A stretch of 64,000 nt of DNA from Trichosporon coremiiforme (Eukaryota > Basidiomycota > Tremellomycetes > Trichosporonales > Trichosporonaceae). A model generated the notes under the pieces. It did not search any database. It was given only the letters and a program-made list of their open reading frames with translations, and was not told the DNA's origin. This document shows, piece by piece, positions 22,201 through 36,371 of the stretch (position 1 is the first letter of the stretch; every line of letters begins with the position of its first letter). The translations under genes and the position numbers were made by a program. The DNA lies in contig BCJJ01000023.1 of NCBI GenBank assembly GCA_039545355.1, positions 714,397-778,396 on the forward strand, written 5' to 3'.

Positions 22201-22968
22201 GGCGGTCGGACAAACAGCCCAGGTTGCCAGTGGCGAGCCAGCGAGCCAGCGAGCGGCGGACGGGTCAGTACAGGATCGCGCAAGGAACCCTAGGGGGAAG
22301 CGTTCGGGTCGTTTGGCGCAAGCTCACGGCCCACGTATCCTCGCGCCGCTTGGCCGCCTGGCCGCCTGGCTTCCAGGCCGACGTCACACTGTCACCTGGC
22401 TTTGGGCTGGGCTGGCAGGTTTAGTCATGAAGCACTCGAGCCAGGGTGGAGCACTGTTCCGGCTCAATGCGGCGCCGTTGCGAGGTCCCCCGACCTTCGA
22501 CCAAAGCCCGCGAACCCGTGGCCCATGGGCTCAGCAGCCCAAGCCGCCTAGATTGCCTAGATGTTCCAAGGTTCCAAGCCTGCGCCGCCTGAGCTGCTAG
22601 ACCTGAGTCGTGCGCCTCCGCCCGCCCGAGGCCATGGCCCAAGACCCCGTCGACCCGCCTCGTCGCCTACAGCCGCATGTTATCATCAGTAGAAGGCTTC
22701 TGACCGAACCGAAGCCCTCCCTGCGAGCCCTTACAAGTAGTAGCATATACACGACCGAGGCCAACCCCGTCCTCTTTTTCCTCGTCACACATCTGTTGTT
22801 CACTACCACTACCTTTGTCTCGAACACTGAACACTACCTGTACACTCGCACATACCACCCACCCCCCAGTCTCACGCCACTGATCGACTGGACCACTGAA
22901 ATCTCGCTCTTCGACTGAAGAACCACTCGAACAACGACTACACCCGCCGGTTCCCACAGCGACGAGCC
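19293..22968. other. 3.7-kb gene-poor region
   Basis: Both strands carry many ORFs of 60-130 codons that overlap each other, have no recognisable domains and are not linked by splice signals; the intron-motif density of the preceding 3 kb stops near 19250. Around 19360-19460 the word ACATGA recurs (gacatgac, tacatgag, gacatgag). Repeated rounds of cgg-acc words near 20930-21150 suggest decayed repetitive DNA. The last 330 bases before 22969 are likely the YTP1-like promoter and leader. No tRNA or rRNA was found by eye. Confidence 0.45.
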
Positions 22969-25685
22969 ATGCGCGCCGCTCTCCTTCTCCCGTGCGTGTT
23001 TGCGCTCGCGGCCGCCTCCGGCCCGATAGCGCGGCACGGCGGGCACGACGACGACATGATGGACGGCGAGATGATGGGCGGCGAGATGATGGCGACCGCC
23101 ACCTCGGAGGCCGCTGGGGCGAACACGGCCCCGCCGCATCCCTTCGGCACGATGACGGAGGCGGCTACGCCGTCACCCACGCCCGGATCCGATGACCATC
23201 ACGACTCTCACGACTCTTCCCCGCACCACGACGACCACCACGGCGAGCCCGAAGCGCCGCCCGATCCTCACGGCCACCACTCGCACGCGCCAGTCAAGGA
23301 GTTCCTGAACGACACGGACGTCCACCGCTGGCACAAGTTCCCCCCGACGTACCTCGACGCCGACTTCCGGCTGACGCAGGACAACGTCATCTTTGGCGAG
23401 GAGCTGCCCGAGAATTGGCCGGGAGACACGCCGAGCCACCCCGGTCTCATGATCCTGCACGTCGCGGCGATGTGCGTCGCGTACTTTGGTGCTCTCCCCG
23501 TTGGTAAGTACTCCTCTATCGCTGTGGACGTCTCTGGAATGGGAGTGGTGGCGGGACCGCACACACCCGCTGCAACCCCGCCAGCGGGCGGCAGAAGCGT
23601 GGAATGTCCGTTCCACACTCTCTACTCTCTGTGCATGTGCATGGGCGCGATCGAACATGTCGGTGTCTGCAACATTGCATTCATCGCGTTACTTCATCAG
23701 CGTTGTCGGCCGTTGCAATGACGGTAATGACGCAGCCAAAGAGGAAATTTAAGTTCCCGCAGTCCCCTTGACCCCCTCCTGCCTCCCAGCCGCTCAAGGC
23801 CGAGCCGGCCGTAAAGGAATACAGACACTGACAGACAGCTCTCTCGCTCCGTGCTGCGGGACATCCGAGCCACTACCTCGTGAACACTGGCTTCATCGGT
23901 CTGGCCGTGTTTGGCTGGATCATGGGCATTGCCTACAAGGCGGCCATGCCTGACTTGTGAGTTTGTTTGCGCGGGGAGTTGCGGGTGCACGGCGACTAGA
24001 ATTTTCGGTGTGCGATCACCCCTCCCTCGGTGGAGCAGCGGAGACGGGCTGGACGGGAAGACACCGGATGGACAGGGCCAGATAGCGTATAGCAACCTCC
24101 GCTCGGCCGTACCACCCGGAATCCGCCCTGGGAGATTGTGCCTGGGGCTGGTCGCTCCCTGGGTCTGCACCCACTCTTCCGTTGGGCATTTCTACCGCCC
24201 ACCCCCGAAATCTGCGCCGAAACATCCACAAACCTTTGCAATGAGCATGGCTGACAGGACAGCTACCCCGGCGCCAAGCACGGCTCCATCGGCAACATTC
24301 TCGTCCTGCTGTCCATCGGCCTCGCGGTCCTGGACAGCATGGGTCTGATCGCGCGCGCGGTCGCTTTCTACCGCTCCGGCTCGCGGGACTGGAAGAACTT
24401 CTTCTTCGACGCCCTGCAGGGCGCCAAGGAGGACCGTTTCGGCGATCCGTCCCGGTACGAGATGGTCGGGTTCAACGGACGCGGGTCTAATGCCGTCTTC
24501 GAGCTCGGCGATGACGACGAGGACGGACTCGAGTCCCGCCACTCGACCGGAAGCGAGGGAACGCTCCAGGACACGCCCTCTGCCAGCTCGGCCGGCTCCG
24601 CGCACCACTTCGAGATGGGCGACAGGCCCAAGGGCAAGTCTGTGTCTAGGCGCCAGGGCGCCTTCGACGCGCACCACGAGGACAGCCACGAGGACAGCCA
24701 CGAGGAGGAGCCCGAGGTCCCCGTCGTTGCGGAGAAGTACACTGCCATGCGTATGGGCGAGATCGCCCTGACGTGGGTGCGCCGCACGCAGGTCGTGGTC
24801 GCGTACGTGTGCATCTGCACCGGTATCCCGACGTACCTTGGCATGTGCCGCGCCGGGTTCATCAACACGTGCGCCGCGCACATCATCAAGGGCAGCATCT
24901 TCTTCGGGTACGGCGTGCTCACGTTTGCGCGCTACCTCGGCGCGTACGCCGACATGGGATGGGCGTGGAACCGCAAGCCTGCTGGTTCCCGCGCCGTCAG
25001 TGCCGAGATGGTCGAGTGCTTCGTCATCTTCCTGTACGGTATCACGAACACGTGGATGGAGCGCTTCGGCGCACACAAGGGAGACCCCTACACTGTCAAG
25101 CAGGTGCAGCACATTTCGATCGCGGTCATGTTCTGGTTCGCCGGTCTGGCGGGCATGCTCCTCGAGTCTCCCCGTGTCAGGCGCGTGCTCGGCGCCGCGA
25201 TCCACGCCGCCAACCCCCGCGCCAAGACCCCGCCCTCGTACGCGTTCAGCTTCAACCCCCTCCCCGCGCTCGTCATTGCCGTCACTGGTCTCGCCATGGC
25301 CGCCCACCACCAGGACTACAAGTTCCAGGTCGCGATCCACAGTCTCTGGGGCATCCTCCTCGCCGGAGGCAGCGCGTGCCGCTTCCTCACCTACTTCTTC
25401 CTCTGGCTGCGCCCACCTACTGAGTCGACGCTGCCCAGCCGTCCCCCGACCGAGGTCCTGACGTCCTTCGGCTGGGCCGCCGGCGGTATCGTGTTCATGC
25501 TCTCGGACGAGGAGATCGCGTTCGCGGCCATGCGTTCCGGTTTCGACGACATGATGGCCTTCCTCAACGTGACCATCGCACTCACGTGTCTCATCTTCTG
25601 CTGGATCGTCGTCGTGCTCGCGTGCAAGGGTTACGCTCTTCTTCGCCTGTCTCGTGGCGTTTCGCTGGACGTTGAGTCGGCTTAA
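22969..25685 (+). CDS. Ytp1-family multi-pass membrane protein
   Basis: Three exons (22969-23503, 23839-23956, 24263-25685) encode 691 residues. A signal peptide (MRAALLLPCVFALAAASG) precedes a lumenal Met/Asp- and His-rich region (DDHHDSHDSSPHHDDHH), which could bind metal. The first membrane helix lies in GLMILHVAAMCVAYFGALPV, typical of the DUF2427 N-terminal domain that precedes Ytp1-like domains. After helices from exons 2 and 3 (LVNTGFIGLAVFGWIMGIAY, GNILVLLSIGLAVLDSMGL), an acidic/His loop separates the Ytp1 C-terminal domain: RRTQVVVAYVCICTGIPTYL, HIIKGSIFFGYGVLTFARYL, QHISIAVMFWFAGLAGMLLE and HSLWGILLAGGSACRFLTYF. The family's biochemical role is unknown; it is a predicted plasma- or endomembrane protein. 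Splice phases were checked across both introns. Confidence 0.9.
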
Positions 25686-26463
25686 GTGGACATTGAACAC
25701 CGTAGCGGAAGAACGAGAGGGGGAAGACGAGTAGAGAAAGACTCACGAAGCCGACAAGCGGGTCAGAAGCATAACTTCTTTCACCGACTTCAACCCACTC
25801 ACCCTTACGAAACCATTAATCTTTTTTACCACCCCATATTTTATATTCATCTTTCACAACAACATCACCCTATAATAACCGGGTCGCCTGGGCTAGTGCA
25901 GTCCCGGGCGAGTATGCATCTTATTCGAATTCACGGTCGGAGCGAGGCGCGCAGTTCACTGTCTGGCTTGGTGAGACTGGCCAGGCTAACACGAGACTGA
26001 CAGCGCAGCGAGCGAGACATAGGGATCAGGAGGCGCGGGGCAACATTGGCGCGCAACACCGATGCCGGCGGCAGCGTGCCAAGGCAGGCGGGCAAGTCGT
26101 TGGCGATAGAGGGGACGTCAAGGCGTTCACGGCTGTCTGGTGACCGGGTATGCTGGAATCGGCTACTGACCCTGCATCCTACACACCACACCACCGGCCG
26201 AGTCAGTGAAGCGGACATAGGCGGTGGGCGACCTCGACTAGATGGCGCACATCGCCGCCGTACTCGGAGCACGTGCCCAAGCGAGGTGGGCACGTGAATG
26301 CCTTACCGAAAGATGGGGACAGGATACCTCCTTGCATCCGTCTAGCTCGTGTAGCTTCTTATGCCTTATACTACTCTACAACGTTGACAGGCGACCTATC
26401 TCACTGTCGTCGTCTCAAAGGGTCACATGGACCCGCGTCCCCATCGAGCTCGCTGCGCTCGCT
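25686..26463. other. intergenic, convergent 3' ends
   Basis: Tail-to-tail spacer between the YTP1-like gene (+) and the nitronate monooxygenase gene (-). An AT-rich segment around 25800-25880 (ttaatctttttta, tttatattcat) probably carries the YTP1-like polyadenylation signals. No further gene is supported. Confidence 0.5.
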
Positions 26464-27755
<1,292 letters not shown>

Positions 27756-28110
27756 TGTGGTATGGAAGAGGTGGGTGGGGGGAGTGGGAGAAGAAAAGAT
27801 GGAGCAGCAAGAAGTGATATAAGGTGTGGTGGGCCGGTGGTGTCGGTTAGCCTTTGCCGTGGACCGGCGGGCCCCAGTGACTTGAGCTTTGTGTGCAGTG
27901 AGCGACGGCCATGTCCGGTCTAAGGTGTCGTAAGTGCCGGACCTCAAAAGCCAAGCAACGGCCGATGTCGCCGTTTCAGGCGCCTCCCGCCGTTGGTGGG
28001 CCTACCGCTCAATCACGTGAGTAGGCGTGCCAACCACGCGCTGGCTCATTTCACCCAACTTACATCACGAGAGCTCGTTATTATTTGCGTCGTCCAAAAC
28101 CCATCCTACC
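27756..28110. promoter_or_regulatory. bidirectional promoter region (nitronate monooxygenase / PRP17)
   Basis: The 355 bases separate two divergent starts. They must carry both core promoters; a purine-rich stretch (GGTGGGGGGAGTGGGAGAAG, about 27770-27792) lies in the monooxygenase leader. No specific factor site is claimed. Confidence 0.55.
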
Positions 28111-29995
28111 ATGCTTCTCGCCCAGTACGACTCGTCCGACGATGAGGCTGGGCCTTCGACAGCCCCCGCCCAGAAGATCGAGGACACCGACGAGACCGAC
28201 GAGCAGATCGAGCAGCAGGTGCAGACTGATGCGTTCGGCATTGCGACCTCGGGGCCCTCCAAGGTAGCCAAGGTCGACACCAAGGTGTCTGTCGCCGCGG
28301 CGCCAGACGTGCTGAAGGAGGACCCGAACGACATGGCGAACGCGCTGATCACGCGGTCAACGGACAAGGTCATCAACGTCAACATCAGCTACGACGACAT
28401 GACGCGCCCGGTGCAGGGACCAGTGGATCCCTTCAACGCGCGCAAGAACGAGGGCATGAACGCGCTGAATGGTCATGTCGAGGAGCAGGCAATGGACAGC
28501 TACGAGTTTGAGCGCCAGAAGCGCACCTTCGATGTCCACGGCTATGCCCTCGACCCGACCGCGAACGGTGGCGGCGGTTGGGTTGGATCGTCAGATGCGG
28601 CGGCGGCGAACGAGTTCGGCATGATCGACACTGTTCGCGCGACGAATCGCCAGCGCAAGGAGATGAAGCGCAAGCGAAAGGCGAAGGGAGACGCGAGCAT
28701 CGTCGACGGTGAGGGGGCGTACCTCGGCCCGTGGGCCGACTACCAGGGTGACAAGGCCGGTGAGGAGCCAGAGGTGGAGGAAGAGGAGACGGACGAGTGG
28801 CGCGCCGAAAAGAAGCGAAGAGAGGACCTGAAGGCCGCTGCCCAGGAGAGGAATAAGGCCGCGCGCGAGGAAAAGTCCATCTTCCACGGAAAGGAGCTTA
28901 CCGACTACGCCGGCCGGACGTACATGCACATCCCGACGGATGTCGACGTTCGCCTCAACCCGCCGGACGACGCGCCGGCACCGAACGCCTACGTTCCGGA
29001 GCGGTGTATCCACACCTGGCATGGACACAACAAGGGCGTCACTGCCGTGCGACTGTTCCCGAAGAGCGGACACCTGCTCCTCAGTGGAAGTATGGACACG
29101 AAGATCAAGCTCTGGGACGTGTACCACGAAGGCAACGTGCTGCGGACGTTCATGGGACACTCGCAGGCGGTCAAGGACGTCAACTTCAACAACAAGGGGA
29201 CGCGGTTCATTTCTTCCTCGTTCGACCGTACGATCAAGGTATGGGACACGGAGACGGGCCAGTGTGTGCAGGCGTTCTCGAACGGCAAGGTCGCCAACGT
29301 CGTCAAGTTCCAGCCGGACCCGGACAAGCAGAACATCTTCCTCGCGGGTATGCAGGACAAGAAGATCATCCAGTACGATCTGCGGTCGCACGAGATTGTG
29401 CAGACGTACGACCAGCATCTCGGCCCGGTGAACACGATCACGTTCATCGACAACAACCGGCGGTTCCTGACGACGTCCGACGACAAGACGATTCGCGGGT
29501 GGGACTACGACATTCCCGTCGTCATCAAGTACATCGCCGAGCCGTACATGCACTCCATGCCTGCGGCCGCGAAGCATCCGAACGGCAAGTACGTCGCGTT
29601 CCAGTCACTGGACAACCAGATCCAGATCTACGACACGGTGAACGGCATCCGGCAGCACAAGAAGAAGCACTTCTCGGGCCACACGACGGCGGGCTACGCG
29701 TGCGGGATCAGCTTCTCGCCCGACGGCAAGTACATCTCGTCGGGAACTGGCGGCGGCGACGTTGTATTCTGGGACTGGAAGACGGGTCGCATTGTGAAAC
29801 GACTGAACGCGCACAAGCAGGTCGTCATTGACCACTGCTGGCTGCCGAACGAGCACGTAAGTGGCGCAGGCGCTCTCCGGAGTTCCCCGCAATATGATTG
29901 ACCCGACACAAGGCAAGGAAGGACAGCACGCTGACAAATCACAGTCCAAGGTCATCACGGCGTCTTGGGACGGACTGATCAAGCTGTGGACGTAG
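28111..29995 (+). CDS. PRP17: pre-mRNA splicing factor Prp17 (Cdc40), WD40 protein
   Basis: Two exons (28111-29856, 29945-29995), 598 residues. Prp17 acts in the second catalytic step of splicing. The N-terminus MLLAQYDSSDDEAGPS and the block NVNISYDDMTRPVQGPVDPF are signatures of the family. A charged Lys/Glu linker (about 190-280) includes EKSIFHGKELTDYAGRTYMH, and seven WD40 repeats fill about 290-598: HTWHGHNKGVTAVRLFP, SGSMDTKIKLWDVYH, SSSFDRTIKVWDTETG, and the last one, VITASWDGLIKLWT, supplied by the 51-nt terminal exon. An upstream in-frame extension to 28027 exists but lacks family similarity. Finding a step-2 splicing factor is unremarkable, but splicing in this genome handles unusually small exons. 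Confidence 0.97.
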
Positions 29996-30665
29996 TTGTA
30001 GAGAGGCGGCGATAGCGTTGGGGCACGCGGAGGCGATGCATGTATTAGAGTATAGTATCTTGGATCTTGGTCCGCATATGCGATAGCGTTCACCTCACTG
30101 CCTGTAGCGCCTGCGGTCGGGGATCTGGCAAAACTACTTGGTGGAGGTCGATCTGCTCACGCATAGTCTAGTGTGTATGGTGGGATTTTGGTCCCGCACC
30201 GGTCCCGCCACTGTAGGTCTGGGCTGGCTGGCTGGCTGGCTGACAATGACGGTGGTCTAAGGGCGTGCAAGCGTCTAGGCGTTGCTGGGCGCTGCTGGGT
30301 CCTAGCGCAGACGAACGGCATCTGCCAGGGACGCTCCCTGTCTGGCAGCCATGCGCTCAGGACACTCACACCACTCACCAACTCATCATCCTCGTCCATA
30401 CCAAGCACTCTCCTCGACACCACACACCCACCTCACTTCCTCATACCCAGTCCACCCGTCTGCTTCACATTGCAGCATTACCCCCACGCCCTCCCTTAAT
30501 CATCGCCCTCGCCATCTCTTTCTCTCCTTTGTCATTCCCTCTCGCTTTGTTTCCGAGCCTTGATTGTCATCCACCTTCTCACAGGCCACGGGCCGGCCAC
30601 ACGACCTCCCAAGACCTTCCTCTCCGTCTTTGTCGTCTACACCTCCCACTCCGTCATCGCTCACC
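29996..30665. other. intergenic and 5' leader of the MYND gene
   Basis: Head-to-tail spacer. From about 30360 to 30660 the plus strand is strongly pyrimidine-rich (CACTCACCAACTCATCATCC, CTTTCTCTCCTTTGTC), the usual look of a promoter and leader in this genome. A small GGCTGGCT repeat sits at 30222-30242. No gene called. Confidence 0.5.
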
Positions 30666-33600
30666 ATGAGAGAGTCAAACTACACCTTTCCCCCTTCCAA
30701 CAGGGCTGTCATCAGCATCAACCAGATGCTCTACGACAGAAGAGGTGAGTGGCCACCCCCGCATCCTCCCCATACGCGTCTCTCCTCTATGACTCTATGA
30801 CTCATCGCTGACAACTTCCCCGCAGCCCTCGACACAAACTCGACGTTAGCACTGCTTAACAACCTTTGCCAGCTGACCTATCTCTCGTCAACATCGCCGA
30901 GGATACGTGAGGTTCTCACGATGGACGGGGGCCTCGAACGGTTGCTGGACATCTTAAGAGATTCTTGCCTGCCGCGCGAGCCTACCATGCCGGATCTCTG
31001 GGGTCTCAACGGACCATGCACCGCACGTACTATCAACATCGACCACGCCATCTCCCTTCGCCACTCGCTCGCTTTCCAGTGCGTCGTCAACATTGGTGTG
31101 CGTGGTAACGAAGCGATTCGTAGCCGTGTCGTGCAGGCCGGTGCTCTGGACATTGTTGCCCAGATCCTCGAGTCATGGCTCAAGAAGAACGGCATCGCTA
31201 TCCATTCGTCCTCGCTCGGATCTCAGGCTGCCGTCGATGCACTTGCTGCTGGCGTTCCGCTCCCGGGAACGGCTTCCAGGCGTCATCGGCCATCAGGTTC
31301 GTCTCGCAGTCACCACCACCGGGACCGAGGGGACCGTGAACAGCGCGATCAGCAGTCACAACAGCAAGCCTCCGCCTCTCAAGCAACCCCGTCACAGTCA
31401 CAGTCTCAATCCCAGTCTCAGCCACAAGCACAGCCCCAATCACAGTCACAATCCCTCCTTCCTCACCCTCCGGCAACCGCCTCCAACGCTCCGACAACCG
31501 CCTACGCGCCCGGTGCCGCTCCGCCGCCGAACACGTTGCTCTCTCCGGCTCACGCGACCGCACCAGCTCCCACCAACGCAGGCGGGCTCGGTCAGCCCAA
31601 CTCAAGAGGGCTGCAATACGTTGCGAACCTGATTACCAATCGTCTGAACCCGAGGCAGCAACCGGCTGAGCAGGTCACCGTTACGCGAGCCCCCACGACC
31701 GCGAGCTCGCTCGATACAGATGTCGACATGGCGGACGGCGAGACTGAGGGTGGGGAAACTGATACGGCAGGGGACACGGACACTGGCGCAGACATTAGCA
31801 TGGACGTTGAGGACAGCGGTGACACAGCTCCGTCACCAGACCATGACGCAGCTGTCGGTCCGGCTGCTGGAACGACGGCTACCCCTCGACCACGCCTTCC
31901 TCTCCTTCCTCTGCAGATCGGCCGTCGGTCACCGCCATCCGAACAGACTCAGGGCAGTGTTCCGACCAGCAACGTTACGTCGCTGTCCGAAGATGAGCCC
32001 ACCACCGCCATTCCCCGCGCTCGTTCCGACAACAGTCTCGCCATGTCAAACGCGCAGGCTGCGGCTGAGACCGGACGCCCGACTTCCGGAATGGCGTCCA
32101 GGCTCCACCAGGTCGCTACCGAGGCTGTCAGCACTCAGTCGAGCCCGATGGGCAGCCCTACGCATCACGAGCACGTTGAAGGGATGCGGGGACGCCGCGG
32201 AACTATCGTTGGACGACCACTGCTTCTCCCCCCGCGGGAGCAGCAGACTCGCACGGACGACAGCGAGATCTCGGACGCCGCTCCTGATCCGGACCTGGCG
32301 CGCACGACGCTGAGTGCCGGATTTGCTGCCGCGGCGGCGAACGCTGCCATGGAAGCCGCTACTGCCGTTCAGAATCAGCCGGACAACGCGCCTCAGCCCG
32401 CCATCGTTGAGCAGGCTGGAACAAACGAGGAGCCCGACCCTGAGATTCTCGCCGCTGAGCAGGCCCGTTTCGACATGGAGGCTGGTGCACCGCCCGGCCA
32501 ACCTGGTGCCGCGGCACAGACTCCTCGCGTGACTCCCAACGACGGCCCGCTGCAGAACACGACCGTCGCCGAGCTCATCGCCCAGCCTGTTCAGGCGCAG
32601 CCTGCGCAGATCATCATCGCCAACGGAGCTCCCCGCGGATTCCAGGACCTCGGCGCTTACGTCGGAGTCAGCCTCCTGCTTAACCCAGAGGGCACCAACT
32701 ATTCAGAGGACAACATCCTGCTCGCTTTGCAGCTGCTGGCGTACCTCTCGAAGTACCCCCACGTCCGCTCAACGTTCCACCACCCCCGCAGGCCGATGCA
32801 TAGGACGTTCGACCTGGGACCGGACGACACCGACTACCCTCTCCCGCAGCGCCCGGCGTACTCCGAGACTCCCAACATCTTCTCCTTGGTGGAGCGATTC
32901 ACCTTCCGCGCCTCGCCCTCGGACCCGCACATGTACAAGATCCCCAGCGACATTCACTACTGGGCCGGCGTCATCATGCGCAACGCATGCCGCAAGGACG
33001 ACGCTCGTGGTGGTATTCGCCAGTGTGCGTACATGTCGTGCGGACGATGGGAAGTGTACCCGCGGGAGTTTGCCAAGTGCCGTCGGTGCCGGAAGGCGAA
33101 GTACTGTTCCAAGGAGTGCCAGAGCAAGGCTTGGAGCGAGGGCCACCGTTTCTGGTGCTCCATTCGTTCCGAGTCCGAGGCGACGGAGTCCAACGCCAAC
33201 GCCGGAGGCGACACAACCGAGCGAGGCTCACGTGGTGGTGAAGGCCGCGGCGGTGGTGGCGGTGGTGGCGGTGGTGGCGGTGGTGGCGGTGGTAGCCGCC
33301 GTGACCCTCCTCCTGCTGACGACGACGATGACGACGTCGACATGGATGGGGGCGCCAACGGTGGTGCTGGCGGTGCTCGCGCTGGTGGCACCCAGGCGAC
33401 CCCTCGCCCGACCGCCCGTGGCGTCAACCACCTCGCTGGACCTCCTCCCGCCGGCGCCGCTCCCCCCGTCATGCCGCAGCGCACTGCTCCCCTCTTCGCT
33501 CCGTCGGTCGCTCATCCCCCCAACCCCACTGTAACAGTTTCGCGCCCTCCATCAGCATCCACATCATCCGACACGACCCCGACGCGCGAGACGACGCGGC

Positions 33601-33713
33601 GATCGTCCCCCGACCGGAGCGACGACGGTGTTCCGTCGTTCCTGAAGTCGGGCCGCGAGGCCGGCCCTTCATCGACAGCGGAGATGAACGCTGCGATGCT
33701 GAGGCGTCGTTGA
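30666..33713 (+). CDS. MYND zinc-finger protein of the Mub1/SamB family
   Basis: Two exons (30666-30744, 30826-33713), 988 residues. Fungal Mub1/SamB proteins partner the E3 ligase Ubr2 and the E2 Rad6 to ubiquitinate Rpn4, tuning proteasome synthesis, and SamB affects morphogenesis. The N-terminus matches closely: MRESNYTFPPSNRAVISINQ, LYDRRALDTNSTLALLNNL, TMDGGLERLLDIL and FQCVVNIGVRGNEAIRSRVV, an armadillo-like region. A disordered Gln/Ser/Pro/Asp-rich middle separates this from SNYSEDN-like and NIFSLVERFTFRAS blocks. The MYND finger lies at about 760-800, with Cys pairs in CAYMSCGRW, KCRRCRKAKYCSKECQ and HRFWC. A GGT/GGC repeat after it encodes about 16 Gly. The family is well supported; the ligase role here is inferred. 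Confidence 0.93.
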
Positions 33714-34273
33714 GTAGGAAGAAGTAAGAACCGAGGAGAGTGACAAGGAAGGAAGGAAGAGGGAAGACAACAGCAGACCAGCAGACGGCAGCATTCATTA
33801 CATTGGGCATTGAGTTGTCAATCATTTCAGCACGGTTCTTGTCATGTAGCCAGGATGTCACGAGAATGCACAGCATGCATGTTACGAAATGCTCAAGCAC
33901 GCTGATGCTGCTGACGGCAGCCTCCCGAAACCGAGGGCACGTGACCTGATTGACTCTTGTCTTCTTCTGCCAAGATCCCACAGCGCAACTTCCATAGTTT
34001 TCTACTAGATGAGACAGCTCGGATCAAATCGGCTGTTCTTTCGAGGCTATGTGGGCAGGGAACAACCCCGCTTTATGAAGGTCGAGCATGTATCGAACAT
34101 CGGTGGCCATGTCGTGTGAGGCTCGAGACATCGTCATACGGCGTAGTCGAGCGGGATCAAAATGTTTGTGTCTTTCCTCAGTCTGAAGATTTCAGAACCA
34201 GACCTCCACTCTGGGCACGGCAGCACACACTACACAACCACAGCACACGACATCGGCATCGCATCGCAGCAAC
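33714..34273. other. intergenic between MYND gene and UTP25
   Basis: Head-to-tail spacer of 560 bases holding the MYND gene terminator (A/G-rich stretch at 33718-33770) and the UTP25 promoter. No other feature was seen. Confidence 0.5.
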
Positions 34274-36371
34274 ATGTCGACTGAGGTGAAGCTCCTGACG
34301 CTCCTGAACGTGAGCGCGATCAAGCGGCCGCGAGAGCTCGATCTGCCCGGTGGTTTCCGCTCTCCGTCCACCTCTCGCCCTGAAAGCGCCGACGGCGCCG
34401 AGCCCCCGGCACCAAAGAAGAAGCGCGGAGTCGTGTTCGGCGGCGAGATCGGGCCGAGCGGAAGCACGTACGGCAAGAAGGGGAAGGGAAAGAAGGCTGT
34501 CAAGATTGCAGTCGAGGAGAACGAGGACGGGGAGGAGGTGATTGAGGAGATTGTGGAGGACGGAGAGGACGAGGAGTCCGCCGAGGGCGAGGACGACGAC
34601 ACCAACGACGACATGTTCAACACGCACTTCGGATCTGAGACGCCGCTGCTCTCACGCATTGAGGACGCAAAGGAGGGACAATGGACGCAGCACCGCACAA
34701 ACATCAAGGGTCTCGGACGGGTTGTCGAGATGCGGCCCGGAGACGCCCCGGCGGCGGAGGGAACGGCGCGAGTGAGTTTAGCTACAAGTAGTGTTCGTCT
34801 CAAGCTAACCCCAGATTGTTCCTTCGATTTCGGCTGGATTGAAGAAGTCGGCGCACGCCGGTCTCGCCTCGAGCTACCTTCAGCAGCTCGGACGATACAC
34901 GGACCTGTATGCGCACTCTCTCGACGGTGAGGCGGACGGCAGCGAGAAGGCGCCTTGGGGACCGAAACGCGAGGCGCTTAGAGCCGCGACGGCGGCGCAC
35001 CTGATGAACCATGTTCTGAAGACGCGGCGGCGAATCGTGCGGAACAACGAGAAGCTGGCGCACGCCCTCGACGCGGGCAAGGACATGGAGCCGCCGCGGG
35101 ACCAGTCGTTCACTCGCCCGAAGGTGCTCATCCTCCTGCCTACGCGCGCGCTCGCGCTGCGGTGGCTCGCGACACACCTCTTCCCGCTCGCTCCGGAGGG
35201 CACACAGATCGAGAACTTGCGCCCGTTCCTGTCCTCCTTTGGCGTGCCGGAGGGCGAGGAGCCGGACCTCTCCGCGCTGCCCGCCGACCACCAGGAGAAC
35301 TTCAGCGGCAACACGGACGACAACTTCCGCCTCGGGCTCAAGGTGACGCGCAAGGCTTGGCGAGTCGTCATGCCGCCGACGACGGAGGCGAAGCTGCTCG
35401 ACTGCGATGTTGTGATTGCCTCGCCGCTCGCGCTCAAGATGGCGCAGGAGCGCGAGAAGAGCGTCGACTTCCTGAGCAGTATCGAGATCTGCGCCGCCGA
35501 CGGGCTCGACGTCATGCACATGCAGAACTGGGAGCACGCCGCGTGGGCGATGAAGCAGCTGAACCACATCCCCGAGCAGCCGCACGGGTGCGATTTCAGC
35601 AGGGTCAAGCCGTGGTACCTTGACAACCAGGCGGTGTTCCTCCGCCAAACCCTCCTCATGAGCCGGTACGACAGTCCCGAGTTCCGGGCGCTGTTCGGCG
35701 CCTGCGAGAATGTCGCGGGCAAGGCGCGCCTCGACGCCAGCAGCGCCCTCGAGGGCGTGCTCGACCGTGTTCGGCCGGGCGTGCGCCAGAGCTTTGAGCG
35801 CATTCAAACCGAGCAGCGCGGCATGGGTCCCGACGCGGCGCTGGAGGAGCTCGACGCGCGCTTCGAGCACTTCACGAAGAAGACGCTTCCCGCCCTGCTC
35901 CGCTCAGCCGTCCAGAGGCAGCACACCCTCGTCGTGGTCCCGTCTTACTTCGACTTTGTCCGTCTCACAAACTACCTGAAGAAGCAGGGCACTTTGTCCT
36001 TCACGGCCGTCAGCGAGTACAGCTCGAACAGTGAAATCTCGCGCGCCCGAACGCTCTTCTTCAAGGGCAAGAAGGACTTCCTCTTCATCACGGAACGCTT
36101 CCACTTCTACCGCCGCTATCGCCTGCGTGGCGCCAAGACGGTCGTTTGGTACGCGCTCCCCGAGCATGCCCAGTTCTACGCCGAGTTCCTCGCCACGCCC
36201 TTCATCCCTGGCAAGGGGCAGACGGAGGCGGACGTCGACACCGACCCCGCAGAGGTCAGCAGCAAGGCGCTCTTCAGCAGGTTTGACGTGCTTAAGCTCG
36301 AGCGCGTTGTCGGACACACAGACGCGAGGCTCATGCTCTCGTCAAACGACAGCAAGTTTGAGTTTGCGTAG
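34274..36371 (+). CDS. UTP25: SSU processome protein Utp25 (Def family)
   Basis: Two exons (34274-34771, 34815-36371), 684 residues. Utp25 (human DEF/UTP25) is a nucleolar helicase-like protein needed for 18S rRNA maturation. After MSTEVKLLTLLNVSAIKRPR, the acidic region (EENEDGEEVIEEIVEDGEDE) and DDMFNTHFG follow. The DUF1253 core contains RPKVLILLPTRALALRWL (motif Ia-like), DNFRLGLKVTRKAWRVV, DCDVVIASPLALKMAQE, NWEHAAWAMKQLNHIP, HTLVVVPSYFDFVRLTNYL and the terminal TERFHFYRRYRLRGAKTVVW with YALPEHAQFYAEFL. The canonical Walker A Lys and DEAD box are absent, as is usual for this family. It is convergent with HSP78. It is the second SSU-processome gene in this window. Confidence 0.96.

Noticed and set aside
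24192..25700. 502-codon minus-strand ORF across the YTP1-like gene
   Set aside because: Antisense shadow with His/Arg/Asp bias; the sense strand has membrane helices and consistent splicing.
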